Assembly: GCF_000799715.1 (NCBI RefSeq)
Contig: NZ_JUHG01000011.1
Span: 558,001-622,000, forward strand
Direction of reading: 5' to 3'
DNA: 64,000 bases
Origin: Martinezella rhizogenes
GTDB taxonomy: Bacteria > Pseudomonadota > Alphaproteobacteria > Rhizobiales > Rhizobiaceae
The notes under the pieces were generated by a model. That model had not been told where the DNA came from. It ran no database searches and was given only the letters and a program-made list of their open reading frames with translations. Positions 11,405 through 20,052 of the stretch are shown here, piece after piece. The first letter of the stretch is position 1; the number at the start of each line of letters is the position of its first letter. The translations under genes were made by a program, and so were the position numbers.

Positions 11405-12023
11405 TCAATAGGTGCTCGCGTAGGCTGCGAAAAATAGCATTAAAAACAGCTTGATCAGACGTTGCCGGAAGATTGAGATTGATCGTGTAAGACAAATTTA
11501 GACCGAGTTTCCCTTCCGGCAAATGGGTCGGATGGTAGGGCTTAGTGACCGACAGCGTATCTTCGTCATTCGTGATTTCCGTAGCCTTGGCTTTGGCATC
11601 GAAATCGGCGAAGCTCCGCAAATTCTTAAAAGAAGCTACCGTTAGTTTTGCTGTACTGCTGTCCACGGCCGCTCCAGTGGCTTGGCAGACAAGAGACAAT
11701 AAATCTCTATCTATCAGATCGTAGCAATACTCGTTGATGTCAAATAATTCACGATAACCAATGCGCATTGCTTCCGCTATGGCAAAGCCTGACGTCTGGG
11801 TATTTCTAAACCTGTTATAGAGAACACTGGGCGTCGCGTCTGAGTTCACGAGTCCGATCTTCTTTAAGAATGGCGGAATACTCGCCCCTGTTCCGCCTTT
11901 TATCTGGAGTTTTGTTTGAATAAAATCCTGAGTTACCCGTTCGGGCGTCGCTGCATTCCTAATCTTATCTAAAGCAGTTTTTATAGATCCCGGAGATGCT
12001 ATATATGGCAGATTGTCCGGCAT
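11394..12023 (-). CDS. DUF5343 family protein, partner of HEPN gene
   Basis: 209 residues matching the DUF5343 pattern: N-terminal YIASPGSIKTALDKI, then TKLQIKGGTGASIPPFLKKIGLV, which looks like a winged-helix-type fold, and a mid-region ALF-type helix bundle (AIAEAMRIGYRELFDI). The C-terminal third carries GLNLSYTINLNLPATSD followed by FNAIFRSLREHLL, a pattern common in this family. Start ATG 12023 is preceded by AGGAG. The stop overlaps the HEPN gene start, indicating coupled translation. A regulatory or antitoxin role for the partner is plausible but untested. Confidence 0.7.
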   Translation of the reverse strand: MPDNLPYIASPGSIKTALDKIRNAATPERVTQDFIQTKLQIKGGTGASIPPFLKKIGLVNSDATPSVLYNRFRNTQTSGFAIAEAMRIGYRELFDINEYCYDLIDRDLLSLVCQATGAAVDSSTAKLTVASFKNLRSFADFDAKAKATEITNDEDTLSVTKPYHPTHLPEGKLGLNLSYTINLNLPATSDQAVFNAIFRSLREHLLNGE

Positions 12024-12601
12024 ACGCAGGAGCTCCTATGATGAGTCGCCGTCGCAACAATACCGGATACTATTCTAAATTACCGTCATTATTACAATAG
12101 AATTTCAGAGTTTTAAACAGGTCTATAATTAACGACGAAATAAAAAGCTCTATAGTAATACTACAATCCCCTTACAGGTGACGATAGCCAAAACATAATC
12201 TTCGCCATCTTTCAAAATGCCATCGAAGCTATGTTAACTATCGTCCGCATTCTGCTCGTGATACATCATGACGCCAAATTGAAACATGTACGGCGATCAT
12301 CACGCCCCCAACCCCTTGAAATCCCCCTCCAATCCTTCCCCTTTTCTTGGCTCAGCCCTAATATTCCCCCTTGCCTTTTGTCGCAAATCCTGTCACCGAT
12401 AGTGTGCTCGGGCATTTGCATGCCGGTGACTGGACTGATTTGGCAATGCCGACTGCGCGAGGCAGCCTCAGGGGGTTAACCTCTGCGTAGACGTTCTTTC
12501 CCCGTACGTGAACTTCTCGACTGGCTTTCGCATTTCGCGGGGGCAAAGCCGTCCGGGAGATCTCGGGCAATATTCAGACTGTAGGGAAAAGGACTATCCC
12601 A
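12024..12601. other. Intergenic region between accessory cassette and cspA
   Basis: 578 bases without a convincing gene. The left 220 bases are AT-rich like the DUF5343-HEPN cassette and should contain its promoter on the minus strand. The right half returns to high GC and must contain the cspA promoter and a 5' leader of unknown length; cspA leaders are often long and temperature-responsive, but I could not define a structure by eye. No tRNA, integrase or direct repeats marking an island edge were found. Confidence 0.5.
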
Positions 12602-12814
12602 ATGGCCACCAAGGGCATCGTAAAATTCTTCAACCAGGACAAGGGTTTTGGTTTCATCACTCCTGATGGCGGCGCTAAGGATGTATTCGTCCATATCTCC
12701 GCTCTCCAGGCTTCCGGTATCCAGTCGCTGCGCGAAGGCCAGCAGGTCACCTTCGACACCGAGCCGGATCGCATGGGCAAGGGCCCGAAGGCTGTTAACA
12801 TCCAGGCTTCCTAA
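12602..12814 (+). CDS. cspA: Cold shock protein (CspA family)
   Basis: 70 residues, standard length of a single cold-shock domain. RNP1 (KGFGFITP) and RNP2 (DVFVHISAL) nucleic-acid-binding motifs are intact. These small OB-fold proteins bind single-stranded RNA/DNA and melt secondary structure. ATG 12602 has AAAAGGA upstream. A strong hairpin terminator follows about 30 bases after the stop, so it is monocistronic. Several cspA paralogues are usual in rhizobia, so the exact paralogue is not assigned. Confidence 0.95.
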   Translation: MATKGIVKFFNQDKGFGFITPDGGAKDVFVHISALQASGIQSLREGQQVTFDTEPDRMGKGPKAVNIQAS

Positions 12815-12844
12815 GCCTTAGGTTGATATCCGGATAAAGTTTCG

Positions 12845-12880
12845 AACGGCGCGGTGCAAACCGCGCCGTTTCGCGTTTGT
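12845..12880 (+). terminator. Terminator of cspA
   Basis: Perfect 11-bp stem AACGGCGCGGT / ACCGCGCCGTT (12845-12870) with a 4-base loop, followed by TTCGCGTTTG. Position and strength suit a Rho-independent terminator for cspA, though the T run is interrupted. Confidence 0.75.
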
Positions 12881-12903
12881 GCGGATGGGGTAGCCGCTGA
12901 GTC

Positions 12904-13162
12904 GGGGACCTATCTCGCCCTTGGCGGGCGAGAAAGCAATTTCACTGGTTTAGGAATTGCGATACCGAAGGCTCTGCACATTCAAAAGCGCAGCGCAATT
13001 TCTAAGCCACTGAAATTGCCAGAGCGGGGGTCACGTTCTTGAGCGAAGTAGTTCAGGATTCAGTGCGTCCCTGCCTACCCCCTCTCTTGCAAAATCTAGC
13101 ACTTAGCTGAAGCTAAATGCTGATTTTGCTTTCTCGCCCGCAAGGGGCGAGATGGGGGCACC
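12904..13162. repeat. Nested palindromic element with terminal inverted repeats
   Basis: Outer imperfect inverted repeats bracket about 260 bases: the left end reads ATCTCGCCCTTGGCGGGCGAG then AAAGCAA (from about 12912) and the right end is its reverse complement ending near 13155. Within lie two more inverted pairs: one formed by GCAATTTCACTGG at about 12936 with CCACTGAAATTGC at about 13007, and one by GCAAAATCTAGCACTTAG with CTAAATGCTGATTTTGC (13089-13129). No open frame of note is inside. The arrangement suggests a non-autonomous mobile or REP/BIME-like element rather than a simple terminator. Confidence 0.6.
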
Positions 13163-13168
13163 AACCCC

Positions 13169-14182
13169 TCAGGCGCTAACCCGCTCCACATCCCCGCCAA
13201 AATCCACTGCCGCAAACGCCGCCGCAATCACCTCTGGCCCTGCCCCCGGCTTGTTGGCGTCGGTCGACAGGATCTGGCGGTAGCGCCGCGAGCCCGGCAG
13301 GCCGGTGAAGAGGCCGACCATGTGGCGGGCGACGTGGTGTACGCGACCACCATTGGCGATGTGGCGTTCGGTATAGGCCATCATCCGGTCGCGCAGGTCG
13401 TTCCAGTCCGGCTCGACGGCGGCTTCGCCAAAGAAGCGGCGATCGACATCGGCGAGAATGGCCGCGTTCTGATAGGCGGCGCGGCCGAGCATGACGCCGT
13501 CGACATGAGCAAGATGCGCTGCCGCCTGATCCAGCGTCTGGATGCCGCCGTTGATGCCGATGAAAACGTCCGGCCAGCGCTGCTTCATCCGATAGACGAT
13601 GTCGTAGTCCAGCGGCGGGATCTCACGATTCTCCTTCGGCGACAGACCCTTCAGCCAGGCCTTGCGGGCGTGGACCCAGATGGCGTCGGCACCGGCATCG
13701 AGCACGCGGGTGATCAGCTCGGGCAGTGCCTGTTCCGGCTCCTGCTCGTCAACGCCGATCCGGCATTTCACCGTCACCGGCGCCTTGGACACCGCCTTCA
13801 TCGCCGCGATGCAATCCGCCACCGTCTCCGGCGTCAGCATCAGGCAGGCGCCGAAAGTGCCGGATTGCACACGGTCCGACGGACAGCCGACATTGAGATT
13901 GATCTCGTCGTAATTGTAGGCCTCGGCGATCTGCAAGGCGGTCGCGAGCTTCACCGGATCGGAGCCGCCAAGCTGCAACGCAACGGGATGTTCGCTGACA
14001 TCATGCCCCAGCAGCCGGTCACGCGGCCCATGGATGATCGCATCCGCCACCACCATCTCGGTGTAGAGCAGAGCATTGCGGCTGATCTGCCGGTGCAGAT
14101 ACCTGCAATGGCGGTCAGTCCAGTCGATCATCGGGGCCACCGCGAAAATCTTGCGGCCGTGGTTCAGGGCGTCAGCGTACAT
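13169..14182 (-). CDS. dusA: tRNA-dihydrouridine synthase A
   Basis: 337 residues, usual DusA length. FMN-dependent reduction of uridines 20/20a in the tRNA D-loop. The opening FAVAPMIDWTDRHCRYLHR is the DusA subfamily signature; the catalytic cysteine is C100 in NLNVGCPSDRV; VKCRIGVDEQE and GINGGIQTL complete the TIM-barrel phosphate-binding motifs. Cytoplasmic, monocistronic. Its 3' end abuts the nested palindromic element. Its 5' end is divergent from the FAH-family gene. Confidence 0.95.
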   Translation of the reverse strand: MYADALNHGRKIFAVAPMIDWTDRHCRYLHRQISRNALLYTEMVVADAIIHGPRDRLLGHDVSEHPVALQLGGSDPVKLATALQIAEAYNYDEINLNVGCPSDRVQSGTFGACLMLTPETVADCIAAMKAVSKAPVTVKCRIGVDEQEPEQALPELITRVLDAGADAIWVHARKAWLKGLSPKENREIPPLDYDIVYRMKQRWPDVFIGINGGIQTLDQAAAHLAHVDGVMLGRAAYQNAAILADVDRRFFGEAAVEPDWNDLRDRMMAYTERHIANGGRVHHVARHMVGLFTGLPGSRRYRQILSTDANKPGAGPEVIAAAFAAVDFGGDVERVSA

Positions 14183-14323
14183 GGGAAACCTTTCTGCCCG
14201 CGCTCTACACCAAAACCTTCTCCAAGGCCAGTTTTCCCGGTGGCAACAATGATGCTACGCTGACCACTGGAGTCGGAGGGCCACACGTCTTCCAGATACA
14301 GATTGAACATTTGAAGAGTAGCC

Positions 14324-15019
14324 ATGACCGAGACCACCGCCACTGTCATTCCCCTGCCCGCGCCCGTGCTGCTGCCGATCGAAGGCGAGGCCGCCTTCTT
14401 CCCCGTGCGCCGCGTCTATTGCGTCGGCCGCAACTATGCCGACCATGCGATCGAGATGGGTCACGACCCCAGCCGCGAGCCGCCCTTCTTCTTCCAGAAG
14501 AACCCGGACAATCTGCTGGTGTCGGGGGATTTCCCCTATCCGCCGCTGTCGTCCGATGTGCATCACGAGGTCGAGCTGGTGATCGCGCTCAGAAGCGGCG
14601 GCGCCGACATTCCGGCCGAGCGTGCGCTGGACTGCATCTACGGCTATGGCGTCGGCATCGATTTCACCCGGCGCGACTTGCAGGGCGAGGCCAAGAAGCT
14701 CGGCCGCCCCTGGGAAATCGGCAAGGCGTTCGAACATTCCGCACCGGTCTCGGCGCTGGTGCCGGCAACCCAGGTTGGTCATCCCGACAAGGGTGGCATC
14801 TGGCTGATGCGCAATGGCGAGGCGGCGCAAAGAGGCGACCTGTCGCAGATGATCTGGAAAGTGCCTGAGATCATCGCAGAACTGTCGAAGCTCTTCACGC
14901 TGGCGCCTGGCGACATCATCCTGACCGGCACGCCCGCCGGCGTCGGCCCCGTCGCGCGCGGCGACCGGATCACCTGCGCCGTTGATGGTGTGGCAACGCT
15001 GGTGCTGAACGTGGTTTGA
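14324..15019 (+). CDS. Fumarylacetoacetate hydrolase (FAH) family protein
   Basis: 231 residues of the FAH C-terminal-domain type. VYCVGRNYADHAIEMG, the metal-binding HHEVELVIAL glutamates, GYGVGIDFTRRDLQ and DIILTGTPAGVGP are all present. Family members hydrolyse or decarboxylate 2-oxo acids (fumarylpyruvate, acylpyruvates, oxaloacetate). It is followed 16 bases later by the gamma carbonic anhydrase gene on the same strand, so the two are likely co-transcribed. Confidence 0.9.
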   Translation: MTETTATVIPLPAPVLLPIEGEAAFFPVRRVYCVGRNYADHAIEMGHDPSREPPFFFQKNPDNLLVSGDFPYPPLSSDVHHEVELVIALRSGGADIPAERALDCIYGYGVGIDFTRRDLQGEAKKLGRPWEIGKAFEHSAPVSALVPATQVGHPDKGGIWLMRNGEAAQRGDLSQMIWKVPEIIAELSKLFTLAPGDIILTGTPAGVGPVARGDRITCAVDGVATLVLNVV

Positions 15020-15035
15020 TCGCAAGGAGAACCCA

Positions 15036-15566
15036 ATGCCGCTCTACGCCCTTTCCGGCCTGGTGCCGAAGACGCCCGAACCCGGCCTCTACTGGATCGC
15101 GCCGGATGCCACCGTTATCGGCAAAGTCGAGCTCGGCGAGGATGTCGGCATCTGGTTCGGCGCGGTGCTGCGCGGCGACAACGAGCCGATCATCGTTGGC
15201 AAGGGTACGAACATTCAGGAAGGCGTGATGGTGCATACCGATCCGCGCTTTCCGGTCGAGATCGGCGAAGGCTGCACCATCGGCCATCACGCCATCATCC
15301 ACGGCTGCACCATCGGCGACAATTCGCTGATCGGCATGGGGGCCACGGTGCTGAACGGCGCAAAGATTGGCAATAACTGCCTGGTCGGCGCCAATGCGCT
15401 GGTGACCGAGGGCAAGGAATTCCCGGACGGTTCCCTGATCGTCGGCGCACCGGCCAAGGCGATCCGCGTGCTGGATGAAGCCGCCATCGAGGGCCTGCGC
15501 CGCTCGGCGCGCAATTATGTCGCCAACTGGCAGCGTTTTGCGCGGGATCTCAAAAGACTGGATTAG
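15036..15566 (+). CDS. Gamma carbonic anhydrase-family hexapeptide protein
   Basis: 176 residues of left-handed beta-helix repeats (IGKVELGED, IGHHAIIHGCTIGDN, IGMGATVLNGAKIGNN). The zinc histidines of the family correspond to H67 (VMVHTD), H84 and H89 (GHHAIIHG). YrdA/CaiE-like members are annotated as gamma-CA though activity varies. AAGGAGA precedes ATG 15036. Trimeric cytosolic protein; probably an operon with the FAH gene. Confidence 0.9.
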   Translation: MPLYALSGLVPKTPEPGLYWIAPDATVIGKVELGEDVGIWFGAVLRGDNEPIIVGKGTNIQEGVMVHTDPRFPVEIGEGCTIGHHAIIHGCTIGDNSLIGMGATVLNGAKIGNNCLVGANALVTEGKEFPDGSLIVGAPAKAIRVLDEAAIEGLRRSARNYVANWQRFARDLKRLD

Positions 15567-15574
15567 ACAGCGTT

Positions 15575-15605
15575 CCCAAAAGTGTACTCGGTTTTGGGAT
15601 AAAAC
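15575..15605. terminator. Bidirectional hairpin between gamma-CA and zur
   Basis: CCCAAAA / TTTTGGG arms (15575-15581 and 15592-15598) around a 10-base loop in the 50-base gap between two convergent genes. A-tract and T-tract lie within the stem so it could work on both strands. The sequence resembles a short repeat common in rhizobial intergenic DNA. Confidence 0.55.
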
Positions 15606-15618
15606 GCCGTCCAGAGAC

Positions 15619-16017
15619 TTAAGCCGCGCAGCTCGCGCAATGGCCGCGGATTTCGATGGTCGATTTCTCGGCCTTGAATTTCTGCGATTTCAGCCAGTCC
15701 ATCAGCCGGTGGTCCACTTCATGGTCGTGGAATTCTGTCACCTGGCCGCAGCTCTCGCAAATGGCGAAAGCGACGAGGCCGTGGCTGTGGCAGTTCTCAT
15801 TTGGATGGGCGCAGGCGACGAAGGAGTTGATGCTCTCGAGACGATGCACGACACCATATTCCAGCAGCTTGTCCAGCGCCCGGTAGACCTGTAGCGGCGC
15901 GCGGAAACCGCTGTCACGCAGCTTGTCGAGGATGGTGTAGGCGCTGAGCGGCCCTTCCGCCTTGGTGAGGACATCGAAGACAAGCGTCTGGTTCTTGGTG
16001 AGCATCGGAGTGGTCAT
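15619..16017 (-). CDS. zur: Zinc uptake regulator Zur (Fur family)
   Basis: 132 residues. N-terminal winged helix (QVYRALDKLLEYGVVHRLES) and a dimerisation half with two CxxC pairs, C87/C90 (CESC) and C127/C130 (CASC), typical of the structural zinc site, plus the EFHDHEVDH metal-sensing region. Zur with zinc represses zinc import genes. It is the last gene of znuC-znuB-zur with a 4-base ATGA overlap, so it autoregulates through the znu promoter region where Zur boxes are visible. Confidence 0.92.
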   Translation of the reverse strand: MTTPMLTKNQTLVFDVLTKAEGPLSAYTILDKLRDSGFRAPLQVYRALDKLLEYGVVHRLESINSFVACAHPNENCHSHGLVAFAICESCGQVTEFHDHEVDHRLMDWLKSQKFKAEKSTIEIRGHCASCAA

Positions 16018-16841
16018 GATTCCTGTCCTCCTTGTTGCGCCGCCGGCGCGCCGCCCCTGCGAACGAGGGGCAGCAGACTGAAGATAAATAGGATGAGCGC
16101 CGCAACCACGATCGATGGGCCGGACGGCGTGTCGTAGCGCAGCGAGCCGAACAGGCCACCGACGACCGCGATGGCGCCAATGAGCGAGGCGAAGATCGCC
16201 ATCATCTCCGGTGTTGCCGCAAAACGGCGCGCGGCGGCGGCGGGAATGATCAGCAGCGCGGTAATCAGCAGGATGCCGACGATCTTCATGGCGATGGCAA
16301 TGACGACAGCCATCAGCAGCATGAAGAACAGCTTGGCGCGCTCCGGCTTCAGGCCCTCGGCCTCGGCCAGTTCAGGATTGACGGTCGATGCGAGCAACGG
16401 CCGCCAAAGCCAGACAATCGCTGCCAACACCAGGACACCACCGCCCCAGATCATCGCGATATCCGAGCGGCTGACGGCGAGGATGTCGCCGAACAGGAAG
16501 GCGATAAGGTCGATCCTTACCCAGCTCATGAAAGCGACGATGACGAGGCCGATCGCCAACGTCGCATGCGACAGGATGCCGAGTAGCGCGTCCGCTGACA
16601 GCGCCTGCCGGCGCTGCAGGAAGAGCAGTAGGATCGATACGAGCGCCGCAACGGCAAAGACCGAGAGCGTCAAGTTAAGCTGGAACAGCAGCGACAGCGC
16701 CACGCCGAGCAGCGCCGAATGCGAGATCGTATCGCCGAAATAGGCCATGCGCCGCCAGATGATGAAGCAACCGAGCGGTCCGGTGGTCAGCGCCAGCCCG
16801 ACACCGGCGACGACGGCGCGCAGGAAGAAGTCGTCAAACAC
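16014..16841 (-). CDS. znuB: Zinc ABC transporter permease ZnuB
   Basis: 275 residues from GTG 16841 with GGGGGAG upstream. Seven to eight hydrophobic helices and the ABC-3 family signature (GDTISHSALLGVALSLL, and later TALLIIPAAAARRFA). It forms the membrane channel for zinc delivered by ZnuA. The start overlaps the end of znuC by 8 bases and the stop overlaps zur, an obligate operon arrangement. The open frame extends upstream, but those residues are the out-of-frame image of the ZnuC histidine tail. Confidence 0.93.
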   Translation of the reverse strand: MFDDFFLRAVVAGVGLALTTGPLGCFIIWRRMAYFGDTISHSALLGVALSLLFQLNLTLSVFAVAALVSILLLFLQRRQALSADALLGILSHATLAIGLVIVAFMSWVRIDLIAFLFGDILAVSRSDIAMIWGGGVLVLAAIVWLWRPLLASTVNPELAEAEGLKPERAKLFFMLLMAVVIAIAMKIVGILLITALLIIPAAAARRFAATPEMMAIFASLIGAIAVVGGLFGSLRYDTPSGPSIVVAALILFIFSLLPLVRRGGAPAAQQGGQES

Positions 16842-17688
16842 GGCGCTCCCCCTCGGCGTGATGATGCCCATGGTCATCGTGCTCGTGATGGCCGTCATCG
16901 GCATGGCAATGGTCGGTGATCGTGCCGTCGGCATGCTGCACCCGGCCATCCGGCAGATGCATGTGGTCGTGATGATGGCTGTAGATCGCCAGCGACTGCG
17001 CCGCGCGCGTGCCGAACAACTGGACATATTCCGGGGTCTGGCTGACCGCCTGCGGCGTGCCGCGGCAGCAGACGTGGCCGTTCAGGCAGACAACGGTATC
17101 GGTCTCGGCCATGACCACATGCAGGTCATGTGAAATCAACAGAATGCCGCAGCCTTCGGAATTGCGGATCGATTTGATCAGATCGTAAAGCGCGATCTCG
17201 CCGCTGAAATCGACGCCCTGCACCGGCTCATCCAGCACCAGCAGATCTGGCTTGCGGGCGATGGCCCGCGCCAGCAGTGCCCGCTGGAACTCACCGCCGG
17301 AGAGATGCTGCACCTCGGCCTTGGCGAGATGAGCGATCCCCACCGCCTCCAGCGCCGCTCTCAATTCGGATTCGGGCAAAGGCCCGGTCAATGTCATCAG
17401 GCGGTGGACGCTCAGCGGCAGGGTCCAGTCGATCGCAAGCTTCTGCGGAACGTAACCGACCTTGAGGCCGGCAATGCGCTCGACGCTGCCTTCATCCGGC
17501 TTCAGCACGCCGATGGCCGCTTTGGCGCTGGTGGATTTCCCCGAACCGTTCGGGCCGATCAGCGTAACGATCTCGCCGCGACTCACTGAGAAATCGACGC
17601 CGCGCACCAGCCAGCGGCCGCCACGGCGAACGCCGACCTCATGGAGCGACACCAGCGGCCGTCTCTGATTGTCCACGGAAGAAAGCAT
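16834..17688 (-). CDS. znuC: Zinc ABC transporter ATPase ZnuC with His-rich tail
   Basis: 284 residues. Walker A GPNGSGKST, ABC signature LSGGEFQRALLARA, Walker B LLVLDEPVQGVD and the switch histidine in LLISHDLHVV are all intact. The last ~50 residues are an extended histidine-rich tail (HHHDHMH, HCHADDGHHEHDDHGHHH) that could buffer or sense cytosolic zinc. ATG 17688 is the first start giving a normal ABC domain. Divergent from znuA with Zur boxes between. Confidence 0.94.
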   Translation of the reverse strand: MLSSVDNQRRPLVSLHEVGVRRGGRWLVRGVDFSVSRGEIVTLIGPNGSGKSTSAKAAIGVLKPDEGSVERIAGLKVGYVPQKLAIDWTLPLSVHRLMTLTGPLPESELRAALEAVGIAHLAKAEVQHLSGGEFQRALLARAIARKPDLLVLDEPVQGVDFSGEIALYDLIKSIRNSEGCGILLISHDLHVVMAETDTVVCLNGHVCCRGTPQAVSQTPEYVQLFGTRAAQSLAIYSHHHDHMHLPDGRVQHADGTITDHCHADDGHHEHDDHGHHHAEGERRV

Positions 17689-17727
17689 GAAATTTCCACT
17701 TGCGCTGTTGCGCCTTGCTATCGCACA

Positions 17728-17764
17728 CGTTATAGCATAACGCAATTGATGTAATAACATAACA
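17728..17764. promoter_or_regulatory. Two Zur boxes in the znuC/znuA divergent promoter
   Basis: A perfect 15-base palindrome CGTTATAGCATAACG at 17728-17742, and a second with one mismatch between arms, TGTAATAACATAACA, at 17750-17764. Both match the alphaproteobacterial Zur-type pattern of TTAT/ATAA half sites with a 3-base centre, and their centres are 22 bases apart. Located between divergent znu genes with zur in the operon, so repression of both directions under zinc-replete conditions is expected. Confidence 0.82.
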
Positions 17765-17787
17765 GACCCATTCAAGGGCGATCGCGT

Positions 17788-18753
17788 ATGACCATGGTAA
17801 AAACCATTCTCCCCCTCACCGCTTCTCTGCTGTTTTCCGGACTTTTCGCCGGCGCCTCGCTGGCTGCCGATGCGCCGGATGTGGTGGTGTCGATCAAGCC
17901 CATTCATTCCCTCGTCGCCGCGATCATGGACGGCGTCGGCACGCCGGACCTGATCGTCGATGGCGCCGCCTCCCCGCACACTTATGCGCTGAAGCCCTCG
18001 AATGCGCGCGCGCTTCAAGACGCCAAGGTGGTTTTCTGGGTCGGCCCCGGCATGGAAGCCTTCCTTGAAAAGCCGCTCTCCGCCCTCGGTGCGAATGCCA
18101 TCGTCGTGGAACTCGACAGGGCCCCGGGCATTACCAAGCTCAAATTCCGGGAAGGCGGAGCCTTCGAGGCTCATGACGATGGCGACGAGCCAGCCGAAAG
18201 CGCCGGTCACGACCACGATCATCATGACCACGATCACGAAGAATTCGACACGCATCTCTGGCTCGATCCGCACAATGCCAAGGCAATGGCGGCTGAGATC
18301 ACCACGACATTGGTCGCCGCCGACCCTGCCAATGCCCTCACCTACGAAGCCAACCAGAAGGCGCTGGACGACAAGTTGGACGCGCTCGACGCGGAAATCG
18401 CTTCAACCCTTGCCCCGGTGAGGAGCAAGCCCTTCATCGTCTTTCATGACGCCTACCAATATTTCGAGCGCCGCTATGGCGTGCGCGTCGCGGGCTCGAT
18501 CACGGTCAGTCCGGAAAGCATTCCCGGCGCGCAGCGCGTATCGGAAATTCACGGCAAGCTCGCCGAACTCGGCGCCACCTGCGTTTTCGCCGAGCCGCAA
18601 TTCGAGCCTAAGCTGGTCAATGTGGTGCTGGAAGGCACATCGGCGAAATCCGGCATCCTCGATCCGGAAGCGGCAACCCTGCCGCAAGGCCCGGATCTCT
18701 ATTTCGACCTGATGCGCGGCATCGCCAATTCCCTGAAGACCTGCCTCTCCTGA
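17788..18753 (+). CDS. znuA: Zinc ABC transporter substrate-binding protein ZnuA
   Basis: 321 residues with a signal peptide (residues 1-26, ending ASLAA). Zinc-coordinating histidines in KPIHSLVA, SPHTYALKPS and FHDAYQYF, with an acidic/His-rich metal loop (GHDHDHHDHDHEEFDTH) before WLDPHNAK, diagnostic of ZnuA rather than MntC. Periplasmic. Divergently transcribed from znuCB-zur and preceded by Zur boxes. Confidence 0.95.
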   Translation: MTMVKTILPLTASLLFSGLFAGASLAADAPDVVVSIKPIHSLVAAIMDGVGTPDLIVDGAASPHTYALKPSNARALQDAKVVFWVGPGMEAFLEKPLSALGANAIVVELDRAPGITKLKFREGGAFEAHDDGDEPAESAGHDHDHHDHDHEEFDTHLWLDPHNAKAMAAEITTTLVAADPANALTYEANQKALDDKLDALDAEIASTLAPVRSKPFIVFHDAYQYFERRYGVRVAGSITVSPESIPGAQRVSEIHGKLAELGATCVFAEPQFEPKLVNVVLEGTSAKSGILDPEAATLPQGPDLYFDLMRGIANSLKTCLS

Positions 18754-18813
18754 GACAGGCACTCTATCGCTGAAGAGAGCGAGCCTATTGTTCGCTTTTT
18801 TCAAAACTGCAGA

Positions 18814-18828
18814 CGTAACGATATTACA
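18814..18828. promoter_or_regulatory. Possible weak Zur box before the zinc GTPase gene
   Basis: CGTAACGATATTACA sits 19-33 bases upstream of the COG0523 GTPase start and has the same 6-3-6 layout as the znu boxes (half sites CGTAAC and ATTACA), but only part of the dyad is conserved. A Zur site here would fit a zinc-limitation-induced metallochaperone. Called by similarity to the two better boxes upstream. Confidence 0.4.
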
Positions 18829-18846
18829 TTACATAAAGAGGCTGCC

Positions 18847-20052
18847 ATGAACAAGAAACTCCCGGTCACCGTCCTCTCCGGCTTTCTCGGCGCCGGCAAG
18901 ACGACGCTGCTCAACCATATTCTCAACAACCGCCAGGGTCTGCGGGTTGCCGTCATCGTCAACGATATGAGCGAGGTGAATATCGATGCCGCGCTTGTGC
19001 GCGATGGTGGCGCCAATCTCTCGAGAACCGAAGAACAGCTCGTCGAAATGACCAATGGCTGCATCTGCTGCACACTGCGCGACGATTTGCTGAATGAGGT
19101 GCGCCAGCTCGCCGCGCAGGATCGCTTCGACTATCTGCTGATCGAATCGACCGGGATCGCGGAACCCCTGCCTGTCGCAACAACCTTCGAATTCCGCGAC
19201 GAAGACGGCAACAGTCTTTCCGATGTCGCCAGGCTCGATACCATGGTCACCGTGGTCGACGCCGTCAATCTGCTGGCCGACTACGGTTCGACCGATTTCC
19301 TGGCCGACCGTGGTGAAACCGCCGGCGATGGCGACAACAGGACCATCGTCGATCTCCTTGTCGAGCAGATCGAATTCGCCGACGTCGTCATCCTCAACAA
19401 GATGGGTGCGGCAAGCCCTGAGCAGCAGGACGCTGCCCGCAAGATCATCGTTGGCCTCAATCCCGACGCACGGCTGATCGAGACCGATTTCGGCAAGGTG
19501 AAACCGGCGGAGGTACTCGGTACCGGCCGCTTCGACATCGACCGCGCCGAAACGCACCCGCTCTGGTATAAGGAATTGCATGGTTTCAAGGATCATGTTC
19601 CCGAGACAGAGGAATACGGCATACGCTCCTTCGTCTATCGCGCGAAGAAACCATTCGATCCCATGAAATTTCAAGAATTTCTCAATCGCCCGTGGCCAGG
19701 CGTCGTGCGCGCCAAGGGCTTCTTCTGGCTCGCGACCCGTCCGCACTATGTCGGCGAAATGAGCCAGGCGGGCGCACTGGTTCGCACCGCCAAGATGGGC
19801 CTCTGGTGGGCCGCCGTACCTCGGGAGCAATGGCCAAGCGATCCCGCCTTCAAGCGGGCGATCGGCCCCTATCTCGACCCGACCTGGGGCGACCGCCGTC
19901 AGGAACTGGTTTTCATCGGCGCCGATCCAATGGATCAGCAGAAGATCACCGCTGAACTGGATGCCTGTCTCATCGACGCGAGGACATTCACGCCCGAACG
20001 CTGGAGAAATCTGCCAGACCCCTTTGCGAGCTGGAACAGACCAGCCGCATGA
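18847..20052 (+). CDS. COG0523 GTPase, putative zinc metallochaperone
   Basis: 401 residues. G3E-family GTPase: Walker [14 protein letters not shown], the metal-binding CxCC in [23 protein letters not shown], and guanine specificity ILNKMG. The C-terminal CobW_C domain follows ([20 protein letters not shown], ending [12 protein letters not shown]). Position after znuA and behind a possible Zur box places it in the ZigA/YciC-like zinc-handling branch, not cobalamin synthesis; the true cobW lies at 40864-41922. It probably transfers zinc to client proteins under deficiency. Confidence 0.9.
   Translation: MNKKLPVTVLSGFLGAGKTTLLNHILNNRQGLRVAVIVNDMSEVNIDAALVRDGGANLSRTEEQLVEMTNGCICCTLRDDLLNEVRQLAAQDRFDYLLIESTGIAEPLPVATTFEFRDEDGNSLSDVARLDTMVTVVDAVNLLADYGSTDFLADRGETAGDGDNRTIVDLLVEQIEFADVVILNKMGAASPEQQDAARKIIVGLNPDARLIETDFGKVKPAEVLGTGRFDIDRAETHPLWYKELHGFKDHVPETEEYGIRSFVYRAKKPFDPMKFQEFLNRPWPGVVRAKGFFWLATRPHYVGEMSQAGALVRTAKMGLWWAAVPREQWPSDPAFKRAIGPYLDPTWGDRRQELVFIGADPMDQQKITAELDACLIDARTFTPERWRNLPDPFASWNRPAA

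Noticed and set aside
18847..20052. CobW of cobalamin biosynthesis
   Set aside because: Same GTPase superfamily, but its position with znu genes and a possible Zur box indicates zinc handling; the cob operon has its own cobW at 40864-41922.
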